Position numbers and translations under genes: made by a program. Below the pieces are notes generated by a model, which made no database searches, was not told the origin of the DNA, and worked only from the letters and a program-made list of their open reading frames with translations. A stretch of 64,000 nucleotides of DNA from Vulgatibacter incomptus_A (GTDB taxonomy: Bacteria; Myxococcota; Myxococcia; Myxococcales; Vulgatibacteraceae): contig JBEBXK010000015.1 of the NCBI GenBank assembly GCA_040391605.1, positions 17,663-81,662 of the forward strand. The letters run 5' to 3'. Position 1 is the first letter of the stretch, and every line of letters begins with the position of its first letter. Shown piece after piece: positions 43,489 to 52,754 of the stretch.

Positions 43489-44766
43489 CTAGGCGCCAAC
43501 AGCGCGTCCGACTTGCCGGTCCACCAGAATCACGAGCAATCCATTAAAAACCAGGCCCGCAGCAGAGTAGAGCCCGACTGCTATCATATCGCTCTCGAGA
43601 ATACCGCCAATAACCATCGATCCGCACCTCGCAACAGTAAGTGCAACTTCATACCAAAGAAAGAACCTCTGTGCTCGTAGGATCGGAATCGCGGAGGTCG
43701 AGGGTACGTTCACGACGCTGATCATTAGGAATGGCGCCAAGATCTGACCATATATCCCGGCCATCCTCCAATCTGGCCCCAAGAATCGGTCCACCCCTAG
43801 CGGCAACAGCACGAGTCCGAGTACCGTAGCGGGTACGCTCACCACAAACAGATAGAACGTTATCCTACGCAGCGTGTTCCGCATCTGAGTCGGCTCTCTC
43901 GCTTCCTTGGCGGCCAACTCGTAGAAGACCGGGCGAAGCGACTGACTCACTAGAGACATAGGAACTTTGAGGACGCGGTGAATGAATGCATAGCAGCCAA
44001 CTGACACCGGAGAAAAATAGTATGCAAAAATGACGAGAGGAAGATTCATTGAAAGTGCGTTCATCAGACCCTTGGGAGCGTTATACTTGGGAAAATCAGA
44101 GTATCTCTTGGCAAGAGCAAGCAACCGGCTTGCGCTGTGCCCAGACAGGATCCTCATTCCCCTTCCAACTCCGCGTCCAATCAGCACAACAGATGAAACG
44201 GCTTGGCCCAAGATCAAGCCTGAGACCAAGCCTATCGAACTAGCCCCAAGCAGTCCGGACGCAACCTGAACCGACGCTGTAGTGACGGACTGTGCTAGTC
44301 GAGCGAGCGTAATGTCACCGAAGCGACGCATCCTCGTCGCTGCGTACGAGAGCGACTGAAAGATCCCCACTGAGGCGGTCGAGAACCCGAGCCAAGGAAG
44401 CCATCTCGCGAGGGCGTCATCGCCAAGTAAGGCGGCGATCTCGAGTGGAAATAAGATGCAGACCGCCGACACAAGGATCGACATACCTGCTGCCGACATC
44501 ATGGCGACAAATATCAACTCCGAGGCCTGCCGCTCGCTCCTCGGTAGAACTATCGCAAAATCATAGCGCAAAGTGACCACTGTCGCGAGAGTCGTCACGG
44601 CTGCGGCAAACAGAGCAAGGACGCTAAACTCGCTCGGGTCATAGAGTCGCGCCAGCACCGGCGCGACAATCGCGTTGACCGCTTGCGCAGCAATCGTTCC
44701 TCCACCCAAAATCAGGACATTCCGCCCAAAGCGCCTCGATCGCCATACCGCGGAAGCCCTGATCAT
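43489..44766 (-). CDS. Oligosaccharide flippase (Wzx-like)
   Basis: A 425-residue MOP-superfamily exporter with about 12 helices. RNVLILGGGTIAAQAVNAIVAPVL at the N-terminus, YSDFPKYNAPKGLMNALS in the middle and VLKVPMSLVSQSLRPVFYELAA near residue 275 are characteristic of polysaccharide_synt flippases. The start MIRAS at 44766 is preferred to an upstream ATG at 44952, which would overlap the O-antigen ligase gene. It should move lipid-linked repeat units across the inner membrane in a Wzy-dependent pathway. Confidence 0.88.
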   Translation of the reverse strand: MIRASAVWRSRRFGRNVLILGGGTIAAQAVNAIVAPVLARLYDPSEFSVLALFAAAVTTLATVVTLRYDFAIVLPRSERQASELIFVAMMSAAGMSILVSAVCILFPLEIAALLGDDALARWLPWLGFSTASVGIFQSLSYAATRMRRFGDITLARLAQSVTTASVQVASGLLGASSIGLVSGLILGQAVSSVVLIGRGVGRGMRILSGHSASRLLALAKRYSDFPKYNAPKGLMNALSMNLPLVIFAYYFSPVSVGCYAFIHRVLKVPMSLVSQSLRPVFYELAAKEAREPTQMRNTLRRITFYLFVVSVPATVLGLVLLPLGVDRFLGPDWRMAGIYGQILAPFLMISVVNVPSTSAIPILRAQRFFLWYEVALTVARCGSMVIGGILESDMIAVGLYSAAGLVFNGLLVILVDRQVGRAVGA

Positions 44767-44902
44767 CCGATCATCCAATCCTGAGATACAACAAAATCCT
44801 GCAATCTTCCGACCTGACCTTGCGGGAACTGGGTCTCCTCGGCTCCTACCAAGGCGCCACGTCGGCGTGGGTTCGGCGAACGAACAACTCCCTGACCATC
44901 CA

Positions 44903-46207
44903 TCACGATATGTATATCCGCTTATTCTTTCCTGGAATGGCGCCGGGAGCAACGACTACAGCGAGTGACGACATGGAGGGCTCGCTCCGCCTCGACGGGA
45001 CCAGCCGCCACCCGGCGACCGCCGCGATGAGACACCACATCTCCCCATGGGAATACAAGGCTCCCGAGAAGGCGGAGTAGCAGAAATGATTAATCAAGAG
45101 CAAAGCCACCCAGGCCACCGAATCGACATGCAGCATATCGAGGATGCGCCAGACCAAGGCCAAAGTAGCCAGGGCAAACAAAAATCCACCAACGACACCT
45201 GTCGCGAGAAAGGCCTCGACCCAACCGTTGTGGGGGTGGAATCTCGTAACTGGATCTTCGAGGGCCACTCCGGAGATTGGTGACTCCGCCACGAAGGACA
45301 GCGCTGACAACCAAATTCCGATCCGCCCCTCCGATTGGGTTTCTACGCGCTCTCTCGTCATCAGAAAACGCTGTAACACTGGGGCATTCAACTGAACCAA
45401 GCTATCTAAAAATACAGTTCCAGCGACAGCGCACACACACACTATCAACAACACTCGCCTAGATCTACCTTGTCTCCAGAGCGAGTAGACCAGCCCTACC
45501 GAGGATAGCGCTAGACCTATAATAGGTCCCCTCGAGCCGGCCCTAGCAATGGCGCTCGCACTAAGAACGGCTACAGCGATCGCACAAACCTTAGGACCGA
45601 TCCTGCCCCTAGGTCGAAGAATCATGTAGAGGGACAGCGTCATGGCGGACGATCCGAAGTACCCTAGAGCCAGCGGGCCAAAAGCATCGTTACCTATTCC
45701 GCGTACCGCAGGTGCCGAGGACGAGGGCGAGAACCACCAGAGGAGCAGCGCTACAGCCGATGACAGAGAGAATGTAAGCCACAGCGTCAAGTTCGCCGAC
45801 TCTTCGGTCACCAGAGCTCGTCTAGTCGCCAATGCCGGAACCAGGCAAGTCCCTATCGCGAGCATCCAAACGTCAGATATCGGGCGAGAGAGTGGAGATG
45901 AGTAGATCGTCTCATGAGCAATGCGTAGCAAGTAGAGTATGGAGAAGACCAAGAGGAGCACCTCTACAAGCGTAATCCCGAGATGCCTCTTCTTTCGAAG
46001 CGCCAATGCGCCGAGTGAGAGCAGAAGATAAATAGCTCGATACGGCATGGTAACAGCACGGGTATCCGCCGCGCCGGACAACGTCAAAAATGAAACCAAA
46101 GGATATCCATAGAGCCCCACAGCGAGCACTACGGACGGTAGCCACAGGAGGCGAACTCGCGAGGGGAGCCTCCAGCCGCTACCGATTTGAGACCCAATCG
46201 CACTCAT
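44903..46207 (-). CDS. O-antigen ligase/polymerase family protein (Wzy-like)
   Basis: A 434-residue polytopic protein with about 11 helices. The large periplasmic loop before the last helices contains FHPHNGWVEAFLATGVVGG, the Wzy_C/O-antigen-ligase signature with the conserved His. SRGPIIGLALSSV in the mid-part is also typical. In a locus with Wzx and an autokinase elsewhere, a polymerase role is favoured over WaaL ligase, but the sequence does not decide this. The ATG overlaps the upstream pyruvyltransferase stop (ATGA). Confidence 0.88.
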   Translation of the reverse strand: MSAIGSQIGSGWRLPSRVRLLWLPSVVLAVGLYGYPLVSFLTLSGAADTRAVTMPYRAIYLLLSLGALALRKKRHLGITLVEVLLLVFSILYLLRIAHETIYSSPLSRPISDVWMLAIGTCLVPALATRRALVTEESANLTLWLTFSLSSAVALLLWWFSPSSSAPAVRGIGNDAFGPLALGYFGSSAMTLSLYMILRPRGRIGPKVCAIAVAVLSASAIARAGSRGPIIGLALSSVGLVYSLWRQGRSRRVLLIVCVCAVAGTVFLDSLVQLNAPVLQRFLMTRERVETQSEGRIGIWLSALSFVAESPISGVALEDPVTRFHPHNGWVEAFLATGVVGGFLFALATLALVWRILDMLHVDSVAWVALLLINHFCYSAFSGALYSHGEMWCLIAAVAGWRLVPSRRSEPSMSSLAVVVAPGAIPGKNKRIYIS

Positions 46208-47316
46208 CTCGAAGCATCTCCGGCTCTTCGACTATCCTCAACAAACGAGCTAATCCGATCGCCGTTTTCAAGAGCCTGAGCGCGAACGAGGCTGGGTATG
46301 ACGATCCCAGGATCCCTGAACGTCTCGTGCAGCGCACCAGTGAACGAAAAGTTGCTCACGACCCTCCCTGCGAGACATCTATCTTCACGTCCAAGCTGCC
46401 GAAACAGCCGAGTTGTTTTTGGATGAGACGGCACCGACAGGACACTTTTCCCTAGTGCCGCAGACACAAGTCCCACATGCAACTTTGACGTGACTACCAC
46501 ATCCAAGCGATTCAGCGAAGCCAAAAATCTCCACGGATGATCGTATACCAACGGAGCAGCTCTTCCGTCGCTCAGTTCCCTTACATACTGGAGCATCCTT
46601 CGCTGGTCGATCGAACTAGGATTATCGATGATGCTGACGATCCGATATCCGTTGGCGTTTGCCATCTCCACCGCAATACGGGTGAATTCCCGTCCCCTGG
46701 ACGCCGATCCTCGAGCACCCGACAGGTGTAGCCCCAAATATTGATGACCAATCGGGAATTCATTTTCGGCTTGAACGCTAAAATCCTCCGGAATATCCTG
46801 AGTGCCGAGGGACAGCGCAAGGTCGGCGGTTACGATGACGTCTCGCTTCAATCCATATGAGCGGAGGTACTCTGCCGATTCTTCGTCCCGGACGGTGACC
46901 TTGGTCGCGCCTTCAAACAACCGAATCACCGCCCGTCGAGCGCTCTTGTCTGCGAGCGGTCCGACTCCCACGCCACAAATCATATACGGTCGCCGCATCA
47001 GCGAGAAACCGAGGCCTACCGCGACGTGGCGGGCGACGAGCCGCCTACTCCATTTCCCAATTGGTCCGGGAGGCTCACCAAAATATCCGCCACCTCCATA
47101 CACGAGCGCCTGGGAACGGAGAAGCGTCGATATGCCGCCTTCGCTGCGGGCCTCAGCCTCTCGCCGAATCTCCGGAAGTGCGAATGGGAGGACCGTTACG
47201 CTTCGCGCCGCTGCGCGATCGATCCAGCGACGGCAGATCGCCATCAACAGTACGTCGCCAAAGTTCCTGACAAAATAGGATCCATGCAGCGACACTAGGG
47301 ATCTACTGGACATCAT
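46204..47316 (-). CDS. Polysaccharide pyruvyl transferase family protein
   Basis: A 370-residue CsaB/PS_pyruv_trans protein. Key segments are SYFVRNFGDVLLM, LVYGGGGYFGEPPGPIG near residue 73, VRDEESAEYLRSYG near 142 and the VTSKLHVGLVSAALGKSVLS nucleotide-binding end near 275. It would add pyruvate ketals from phosphoenolpyruvate to a sugar of the repeat unit, introducing negative charge. It is coupled by four-base overlaps to both the GT4 gene upstream and the O-antigen ligase gene downstream. Confidence 0.92.
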   Translation of the reverse strand: MMSSRSLVSLHGSYFVRNFGDVLLMAICRRWIDRAAARSVTVLPFALPEIRREAEARSEGGISTLLRSQALVYGGGGYFGEPPGPIGKWSRRLVARHVAVGLGFSLMRRPYMICGVGVGPLADKSARRAVIRLFEGATKVTVRDEESAEYLRSYGLKRDVIVTADLALSLGTQDIPEDFSVQAENEFPIGHQYLGLHLSGARGSASRGREFTRIAVEMANANGYRIVSIIDNPSSIDQRRMLQYVRELSDGRAAPLVYDHPWRFLASLNRLDVVVTSKLHVGLVSAALGKSVLSVPSHPKTTRLFRQLGREDRCLAGRVVSNFSFTGALHETFRDPGIVIPSLVRAQALENGDRISSFVEDSRRAGDASR

Positions 47317-48491
47317 GACGCGGCCGTGCCTCCCGCTCGCAGACGTTCAAAGAGTTCGCGGTGCTTTGCTAAAATCGCCGACGAACTGAAATGCTCATTC
47401 GCTCGACGTCGAGAGGCATTCCTGAATCCAGGATAAAGCGATGAATCTGTCAAGCAGTCTCTGATCGCGTCGGCGATCTGCTCGGAGTCCGGAGCGACAA
47501 TGTTTCCAGTCCGATCGTCTCCCAACGCCTCGCGCATTCCTGAGACGTCGGTGACCACGATCGGAAGGCCACTTGCCATTGCTTCTAGGACGGAGTTTGC
47601 CATCCCCTCTCGCTCGGACGGCAAACAGAACACGTCGGCTGCGCGGTAGTAGGGCGCGATATCTGGCTGGTGACCTGCAAAGATGACAGAGTCATTCACG
47701 GCCAACTCGGATGCTCTCCTCCTCAAGGCTCTCGCGTATCGAGGCTCCTTCTCGGGTCCGACGAAGATCGCCTGACAGTCACCGACCATGGATCTCAGGA
47801 TGGGCAGAGCTTCAATTATCAAATGAGGACGTTTTCGTGAGACGATCGCTCCAACGAAGAGGATCGTCGGACGATGTCGAATCCGCAGGGAGTCTCTCAG
47901 CGCTTCTCGCTCGGACTCCAAATCGGTTGGATGGAACACCTCCGTATCGACGCCATTCGAGATCTGGACGATCCGGCTCTCCTCTACGCCAGCAGCCCGC
48001 AGGTCATCAGCTATTTCTTTGCTTATCGCGATTACTGCATTTAATTTATTCAGAGCGGAGATCCGACGCTCATGAGCTCGCATGAGCCCGGACAGTATCG
48101 TCCCCTTCGGTCGAACCTCCGTTCCCCGTGACGCAACCTTGACGACTGCGGGGAGTCCACTCGCAACGGCCCTCAGCGCCGGCGATAGAGTATACGCGAA
48201 CGCCGATAACCCATGAAATATGTCGAAGTCCTGGAAGTTCTTCCGGACCCAGGAGCGGCCGGCTGCAATATACCGTAGCTGGTTCAGGGGGCAAGTCGAG
48301 AACGGATGCACCATGCGCGTGGCGTGAAAGAGCCCGAGATCCTGGTCACGGTAGCCGTGCGCCAGCGTCACTACAAGCCTCTCGTCCGATTTTCTATACA
48401 ATCTATACGCCGATGTCCCGGGCCCGTAGTAGTGTGAACCCGCACCGGTTGGGGACCATAGGAGGACCCTAATGTGGTTTTGGCTTGTCAC
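47313..48491 (-). CDS. Glycosyltransferase family 4 (first gene of the polysaccharide operon)
   Basis: A 392-residue GT-B glycosyltransferase. SPTGAGSHYYGPGTSAYRLY starts the acceptor domain, IVQISNGVDTEVFHP and ILFVGAIVSRKRPHLII lie at the domain junction, and the donor site is SEREGMANSVLEAMASGLPIVVT with the E-x7-E pair. The ATG at 48491 is the first of a chain of overlapping genes, so the operon promoter should lie upstream, in the 48.5-48.9 kb gap. The donor and acceptor sugars are unknown. Confidence 0.93.
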   Translation of the reverse strand: MTSQNHIRVLLWSPTGAGSHYYGPGTSAYRLYRKSDERLVVTLAHGYRDQDLGLFHATRMVHPFSTCPLNQLRYIAAGRSWVRKNFQDFDIFHGLSAFAYTLSPALRAVASGLPAVVKVASRGTEVRPKGTILSGLMRAHERRISALNKLNAVIAISKEIADDLRAAGVEESRIVQISNGVDTEVFHPTDLESEREALRDSLRIRHRPTILFVGAIVSRKRPHLIIEALPILRSMVGDCQAIFVGPEKEPRYARALRRRASELAVNDSVIFAGHQPDIAPYYRAADVFCLPSEREGMANSVLEAMASGLPIVVTDVSGMREALGDDRTGNIVAPDSEQIADAIRDCLTDSSLYPGFRNASRRRANEHFSSSAILAKHRELFERLRAGGTAAS

Positions 48492-48929
48492 GCATTGCTC
48501 TCCTTCGGGAGGGTCCGGCGAGATCCTAGCGGCTCCACGCTGTGGTGATTAGAAGGCACGGGTATCTATGATCCTCATGAGATATGATCGGCTCACTGGC
48601 GGAGGGCCCTGGAAGTAGGCTGCGCGTCGGGGCGAGTCGGACCGGTCCGAACCTTCCAGACTGCTTGAACTCCAGACTGTCGCAAAAATTGACCTGAACA
48701 CAGATTCCATATCGTTCGCTCAATCACCTAAACATACCGGTTCCGTCCCGATCTCGGAGTGATAGAAGCAGCTGCCAGCAAGGCTATTCTCAGTTGCGGT
48801 GCGCTCCTTCACGGGATGTCCTTTCGGGACATCATCAAAATCCCTTACTATGTCTCCTTTCATTTAACCTCAACGTGCACCTTGACCGAGCTACCTGGCA
48901 TCGTCGATCTTATCGATCATTGCGTTGTG
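48492..48929. other. Upstream region of the polysaccharide operon
   Basis: No gene is seen. It is AT-richer than the chromosome and lies between the operon start and a decayed UDP-glucose dehydrogenase, so it probably contains the operon promoter. No clear sigma-70 hexamer pair was identified. Confidence 0.5.
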
Positions 48930-49241
48930 GGAGCTGCCCAATGATCGACCGAGCGAACGGGCGGCCGCCAACATTCGGCCGGACCGTCCCCGCCCTGGCG
49001 CGTTCCTACGACGATGAAGATCGCCCCCGCCCCGGGGCGAGTCGGTCGAGATCCGGAGACGACCATATGCTGCGTCGCACTTGCGCGTGTCCTTGGGGGC
49101 GCGCCCATAGATCGGTACCACCTTCTTCTGCAATGCCTCGATTCTCGCGCGGTCCACGTCCACGCAGATCACTTCGTTGCGGCTGTTCGCAAAGCGAATG
49201 CTCTCGACCAGGTCCACGTAGCTGGTTCCCATAGCTGCCAT
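48930..49241 (-). pseudogene. ugd: UDP-glucose 6-dehydrogenase remnant
   Basis: The frame starts MAAMGTSYVDLV, matching the GTGYVGLV nucleotide motif of Ugd in degenerate form, then NEVICVDVDRARIEALQKKVVPIY and LRISTD, all typical of the first 80 residues. A frame change gives AIFIVVGTRQGGDG (normally VFIAVGTPxxxDG), then returns with LAAARSLGRSLG. The GxGYVG glycine is mutated and the other three quarters of the gene are absent. Ugd supplies UDP-glucuronate for capsules, so this is a dead gene of the adjacent polysaccharide locus. Confidence 0.82.
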
Positions 49242-49872
49242 CCGCGTCGTCGATTTGCCCTTCGGCCAGAGGCCCCAGGCCTCGCTTATCCGTGAATTGT
49301 CGAGAAGCTGTCAATCTGAACGAGTCGACCGGGACTATAGCGTCCTAATAGGTGGACAGGCAGGCCGGGATCGGATGAGCGGCGAAGTCGGGGTGGCGTC
49401 GACCGGTTCAGGTCGCTGGCCCGTCGTCATGGAGGCGCTGGAGATTGGCCGCGTGGGATGGATCCGCGGCTGCATGATGGGCCTTCTCGAGGGCGACGCT
49501 GCCAGGCCGCGAGGCGCGCCAGCACGTTGGCGACGTCAGTACTGGTGTCGAGGACGTAGTCCCACCACCCGAGGTGCGGATGCCTTCGCCGCTGACCCCC
49601 AACAGCCCTTCCATATCGTCTTGCGCAACGCCACCCACGGGCGGCGACCCGGCGGAAGGGACCTCTCGATGGCCGCGGGCCACGGGGCCCGATGCAGGCG
49701 GTGACTAAAGGAGCCGATTGAGACCCTCTCTGGCTTCGGTCCCCGGCATCAACCCGTCTAACACTTTTGGTCACTTTGGCCGGCTCCAGGGCGTCCTCCG
49801 AAGAAGGTCGGCCATCGGGACCACCTCGGATTCGGGAAGTGAGGGCTCGGAGACGGCCGCCAGCGTCCGACG
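49242..49872. other. Gene-free interval
   Basis: No intact or recognisable gene is found on either strand. Frames are short, Arg/Gly-rich and overlap one another, as expected of decayed or non-coding GC-rich DNA. Confidence 0.5.
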
Positions 49873-50295
49873 TCAGTTCGCGGCAAGCGCGATCGTCACC
49901 TCGCCCGCAGTGACGTAGCCGCATCCGCGACCGTTGGGCTCGGTGTCGGTGTACCTCGGACGCACCGACCCGCCGAAGGCGAGCGCGTTGTCCTCGTTGA
50001 GCGTCACCTGCACCTCGACCGTGCGAGGCTTGCTCGAGAGATCGAGTGGGAGGAAGAGCGTCGACTCCCACAGGTCGCAGCCGCCATCATGGACGCGTGG
50101 GGCACAGCGGAATTCCTGGGGCGCTCCGTCGACGACGAGCCGGCCGCTCGCCGACTGGAGCTCGATGCCCTTCGGCGGTTCGAGCACGAGCCTCAGGCCC
50201 TCGGGAACGTACATGTCGTTACAGGCCATGGGGTGACAGCCTTCGAGGGTGATAGCGACCGCAACTACCGCGAGAGACGTGAGGACGGATCGCAT
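49873..50295 (-). CDS. Hypothetical lipoprotein
   Basis: A 140-residue lipoprotein with a signal MRSVLTSLAVVAVAITLEGC; the lipidated Cys is residue 20. The mature part has paired cysteines (ACND, FRCAPRVHDGGCDLW, GRGCGY) and beta-rich character, with no recognised family. AAAGGAAA is positioned upstream of the ATG at 50295; an upstream in-frame ATG lacks this. It stands alone between eroded segments. Confidence 0.7.
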   Translation of the reverse strand: MRSVLTSLAVVAVAITLEGCHPMACNDMYVPEGLRLVLEPPKGIELQSASGRLVVDGAPQEFRCAPRVHDGGCDLWESTLFLPLDLSSKPRTVEVQVTLNEDNALAFGGSVRPRYTDTEPNGRGCGYVTAGEVTIALAAN

Positions 50296-50602
50296 CGAAG
50301 ATTTCCTTTCGAGAGCCAAGAGCTTCCCGCTCAAGCAAGGATCGAGCCATAACTGCGACCGACGATTTTCAGGGCGAAACGGAGGAGCCAGTCACCAAGG
50401 CGCGACACCGCCGTCATGCCCTCGGGCCTCCCGGAAGCGGAGGGCGACGGCGGCGTCTCGTTCCCTGCCACCAGGTGGCCTTTGCTCATGGTGTCCGGAG
50501 TCGCCCCCGGCATAACGCCCGGTCGCGTGAGATTCTCGAGGAAACGGCCGCAGGCACGCGGCTCCAGCGATGAGTTTCCAGGCCCGAGGCGGTCCAACGC
50601 GC
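50296..50602. other. Intergenic interval with one copy of a flanking repeat
   Basis: No gene is supported. It contains the left copy of a 65-base direct repeat (50356-50420), the other copy being at 52991-53056. Confidence 0.55.
50356..50420. repeat. Direct repeat B, left copy
   Basis: Matches 52991-53056 in the same orientation: ACCGACGATTTTCAG is identical in both copies, followed by GGAG, GCCA, AAGGC and CGACAC blocks in register. The two copies bracket the hydrolase, ECF41 sigma and small monooxygenase-like genes. Confidence 0.7.
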
Positions 50603-51469
50603 ATGACCTCTCCCCTCACGCTCGAGACGCCCGAAGCTTCCCTTGCCTATTACGTCCGTGGTCCGCTGCCTACGCCCCATGGACGTCCGCCCCTGCTCCT
50701 CGTCGGCGCCCCGATGGACGCCAGCGGGTTCGGCACGCTCGCCACCTACTTCGCCGATCGCACGGTCATCACCTACGACCCTCGAGGGTTGGGCCGAAGC
50801 AGCCGACACGACGGTCGGACGGAGCATACGCCACAGCAGAACGCCGACGACCTGCATCGCATCATCGAGGCGGTCGGTGGGCCGGTCGAGATGTTCGCGA
50901 GCAGCGGTGGAGCGATCAGCGCCCTCGCCCTCGTTGCCGCCCATCCAACGGACCTGACCACCCTCGTCGCACACGAACCGCCGCTGCTCGCGCTGCTGCC
51001 AGACGCCGAGCGGGCTTTCATGGCCGAGCGGGCCATCCAGGAGACCTACCACGCCAGGGGATGGGGGCACAGCATGGCTGCGTTCCTCGCCCTCGTCTCC
51101 TGGGAGGGCGAGCTCAACGAAGAGTTCGCCGCCCAAGCGGCCCCGGCGCCCGAGAGCGTTGGGCTTCCGGTGGGCGACGATGGCTCCCGCGACGATCCCT
51201 TGCTATCGGGGGCCTCCATGGCCTTGACCGCCTACCGTCCGGATTTCGAACCGTTGACCGCGGCCGCTACACGGCTGGCGATCGCTGTCGGTATCGAGTC
51301 GCTCGGGACGCTCACGGGGCGCACCTCCCTCGCTGCCGCCGCGGCGCTGGGCCAGCAGGCCACCATCTTTCCCAGCAACCACGGTGGGTTTCTGGGCGGG
51401 GAGTTCGGCCAGCGTGGTGAGCCGGAGGCCTTCGCCGCCAAGCTGCGGGAGGTCCTAGAGGGAGGCTGA
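50603..51469 (+). CDS. Alpha/beta hydrolase
   Basis: A 288-residue alpha/beta hydrolase. TYDPRGLGRSSR near residue 60 and the nucleophile elbow ASSGGA near residue 98 are typical, though the usual first Gly of G-x-S-x-G is Ala. The final His is probably in PSNHGGFLG. The start MTSPLTLETPE at 50603 matches relatives; GAGG lies upstream. It is convergent with the ECF41 sigma gene, with only 22 bases between. The substrate is unknown. Confidence 0.85.
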   Translation: MTSPLTLETPEASLAYYVRGPLPTPHGRPPLLLVGAPMDASGFGTLATYFADRTVITYDPRGLGRSSRHDGRTEHTPQQNADDLHRIIEAVGGPVEMFASSGGAISALALVAAHPTDLTTLVAHEPPLLALLPDAERAFMAERAIQETYHARGWGHSMAAFLALVSWEGELNEEFAAQAAPAPESVGLPVGDDGSRDDPLLSGASMALTAYRPDFEPLTAAATRLAIAVGIESLGTLTGRTSLAAAAALGQQATIFPSNHGGFLGGEFGQRGEPEAFAAKLREVLEGG

Positions 51470-51491
51470 GCGCCAACGAGCTCCGTGGTCC

Positions 51492-52385
51492 TCAGCCTCC
51501 AGCCGGGATTCGGCTTGCGTTCAGCAGGGTCAGCTCGAGGCGCTCGAGCGTCGTGGCCTCGCCAGCGACGTCGATCGCCGTGATGCGATCGCCCTCGATG
51601 GCGAATCGCAAGACCAGGTGAAGGCGGCCGAGAGGCGCCACGACCGCCCCGATCCGTCCGTCGATGAAGAGCACGCGAGCGAAGCGTGCCCTCGCCGCGT
51701 TCCCTCTCGTCTCTTCCGCGACGGCCTTCGCTCCGCGAAGCTCGGCGGGTACGCCTACGCCACGCGCGACGCTGTCCACGCGACGAACCACCTCAGGCGC
51801 GATCACGGCGACCAACGCGTCCAGGTCTCCCGTGCGCGCCGCCTCCAGAAAGGTCTCGACGAGCTCCACGTCGCGACGGGAGATGACCGGAGGCTGCGCC
51901 GAACCGCGCACGCGGTGGCGCGCTCGGCTCGCGAGCTTCTTCGCGGCGCTCGAGGTGCGGTCGAGGATCCTCGCGACGTCTTCGAACGGGAGACCGAGTA
52001 GATCGTGCAGGACGAACGCCACCCGCTCCAAGGGGCCCAGCCTCTCCAGGACGACCAGCATCGCGAGCCCGACCGATTCAGCGAGCGCGTGCGCTTCTTC
52101 CGGGGACGGCGTGGGCGACCCGAGGTCGAGCCCTTGGAGCGCCTCGCGTCCGGCGCGCGAACGCCGGCGCGACTTGAGGAGGTCGAGACTGATCCGGCTC
52201 ACGATGGTGGTCAGCCAGCCGAGAACGTTGTCGACGCCCCCAACGTCGACGCCGGACGCCCGGAGCCACGTCTCCTGCACGGCGTCGTCGGCGTCCTCGA
52301 GAGAGCCGAGCAGCCGAAACGCGACGGCCCTCAGGTGAGCACGATGACCGTCAAAGAGCTCTGCTAGACGCTCATCCTCCTTCAT
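51492..52385 (-). CDS. ECF41-type sigma factor with C-terminal SnoaL-like domain
   Basis: A 297-residue extracytoplasmic-function sigma factor. Region 2 is FDGHRAHLRAVAFRLLGSLEDADDAVQETWLR, here given in part (LGSLEDADDAVQETWLR near residues 26-42). Region 4 is LGPLERVAFVLHDLLGLPFEDVARI near 115-140. A SnoaL-like extension (residues 175-297) replaces an anti-sigma factor, the hallmark of ECF41 (SigJ-like) proteins, where the extension controls activity in cis. A divergent small gene with a matching promoter lies just upstream. Confidence 0.93.
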   Translation of the reverse strand: MKEDERLAELFDGHRAHLRAVAFRLLGSLEDADDAVQETWLRASGVDVGGVDNVLGWLTTIVSRISLDLLKSRRRSRAGREALQGLDLGSPTPSPEEAHALAESVGLAMLVVLERLGPLERVAFVLHDLLGLPFEDVARILDRTSSAAKKLASRARHRVRGSAQPPVISRRDVELVETFLEAARTGDLDALVAVIAPEVVRRVDSVARGVGVPAELRGAKAVAEETRGNAARARFARVLFIDGRIGAVVAPLGRLHLVLRFAIEGDRITAIDVAGEATTLERLELTLLNASRIPAGG

Positions 52386-52386
52386 C

Positions 52387-52413
52387 GGTCACCTTTCGCC
52401 TCTCCGGGTCGTC
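52387..52413 (+). promoter_or_regulatory. Candidate ECF41-dependent promoter
   Basis: GGTCACC (52387-52393), a spacer of 16 bases and CGTC (52410-52413) fit the published ECF41 pattern TGTCACA-N16-CGTC apart from the end bases of the -35 element. It lies between the sigma gene and the divergent gene at 52455, pointing to the latter. Confidence 0.75.
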
Positions 52414-52454
52414 AGAGGGGTGGGAACAACACCCGACAGGAATAGGAGAAGGAA

Positions 52455-52754
52455 ATGAGCGTATTGCTGCTTCGCTACCATGTGGCCGAAAGGGATGTCC
52501 AGACCGTCATCAGCGCCGTCCAGAGCGCCTTCGCCGCGCTGAAGAAGGAGAACCCGGACCTCGTCCGCTTCACCTACTACCAGGTCGCAGGCACGACGGA
52601 ATTCGTCGGTCTGGTGGAGCTGCGCGACGGCGTCGAGAACCCCCTCTTGAGGCTCGAGTCGACGAAGAAGCTGAAGGGCATCGTCGATGGCCTCACGGTC
52701 GGCGCGCCTCCGCCTCCCCAGCCGTTGAAGGTGATCGGAGTGTACGAGCATTGA
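52455..52754 (+). CDS. Small antibiotic-biosynthesis-monooxygenase-like protein
   Basis: A 99-residue protein of ferredoxin-like (dimeric alpha/beta barrel) appearance: LLLRYHVAERDVQTVISAV, then VRFTYYQVAGTTEFVGLVEL and a final KVIGVYEH strand. It has no membrane segment. AGGAGAAGG is positioned ahead of the ATG. ECF41 sigma factors are typically neighboured by small enzymes of the carboxymuconolactone decarboxylase, oxidoreductase or DoxX type; this protein takes that place and is likely the direct target of the divergent sigma gene. Confidence 0.8.
   Translation: MSVLLLRYHVAERDVQTVISAVQSAFAALKKENPDLVRFTYYQVAGTTEFVGLVELRDGVENPLLRLESTKKLKGIVDGLTVGAPPPPQPLKVIGVYEH

Noticed and set aside
49427..50071. 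A 214-codon minus-strand frame overlapping the lipoprotein gene
   Set aside because: No recognisable motif and antisense or out of frame with better-supported sequence.
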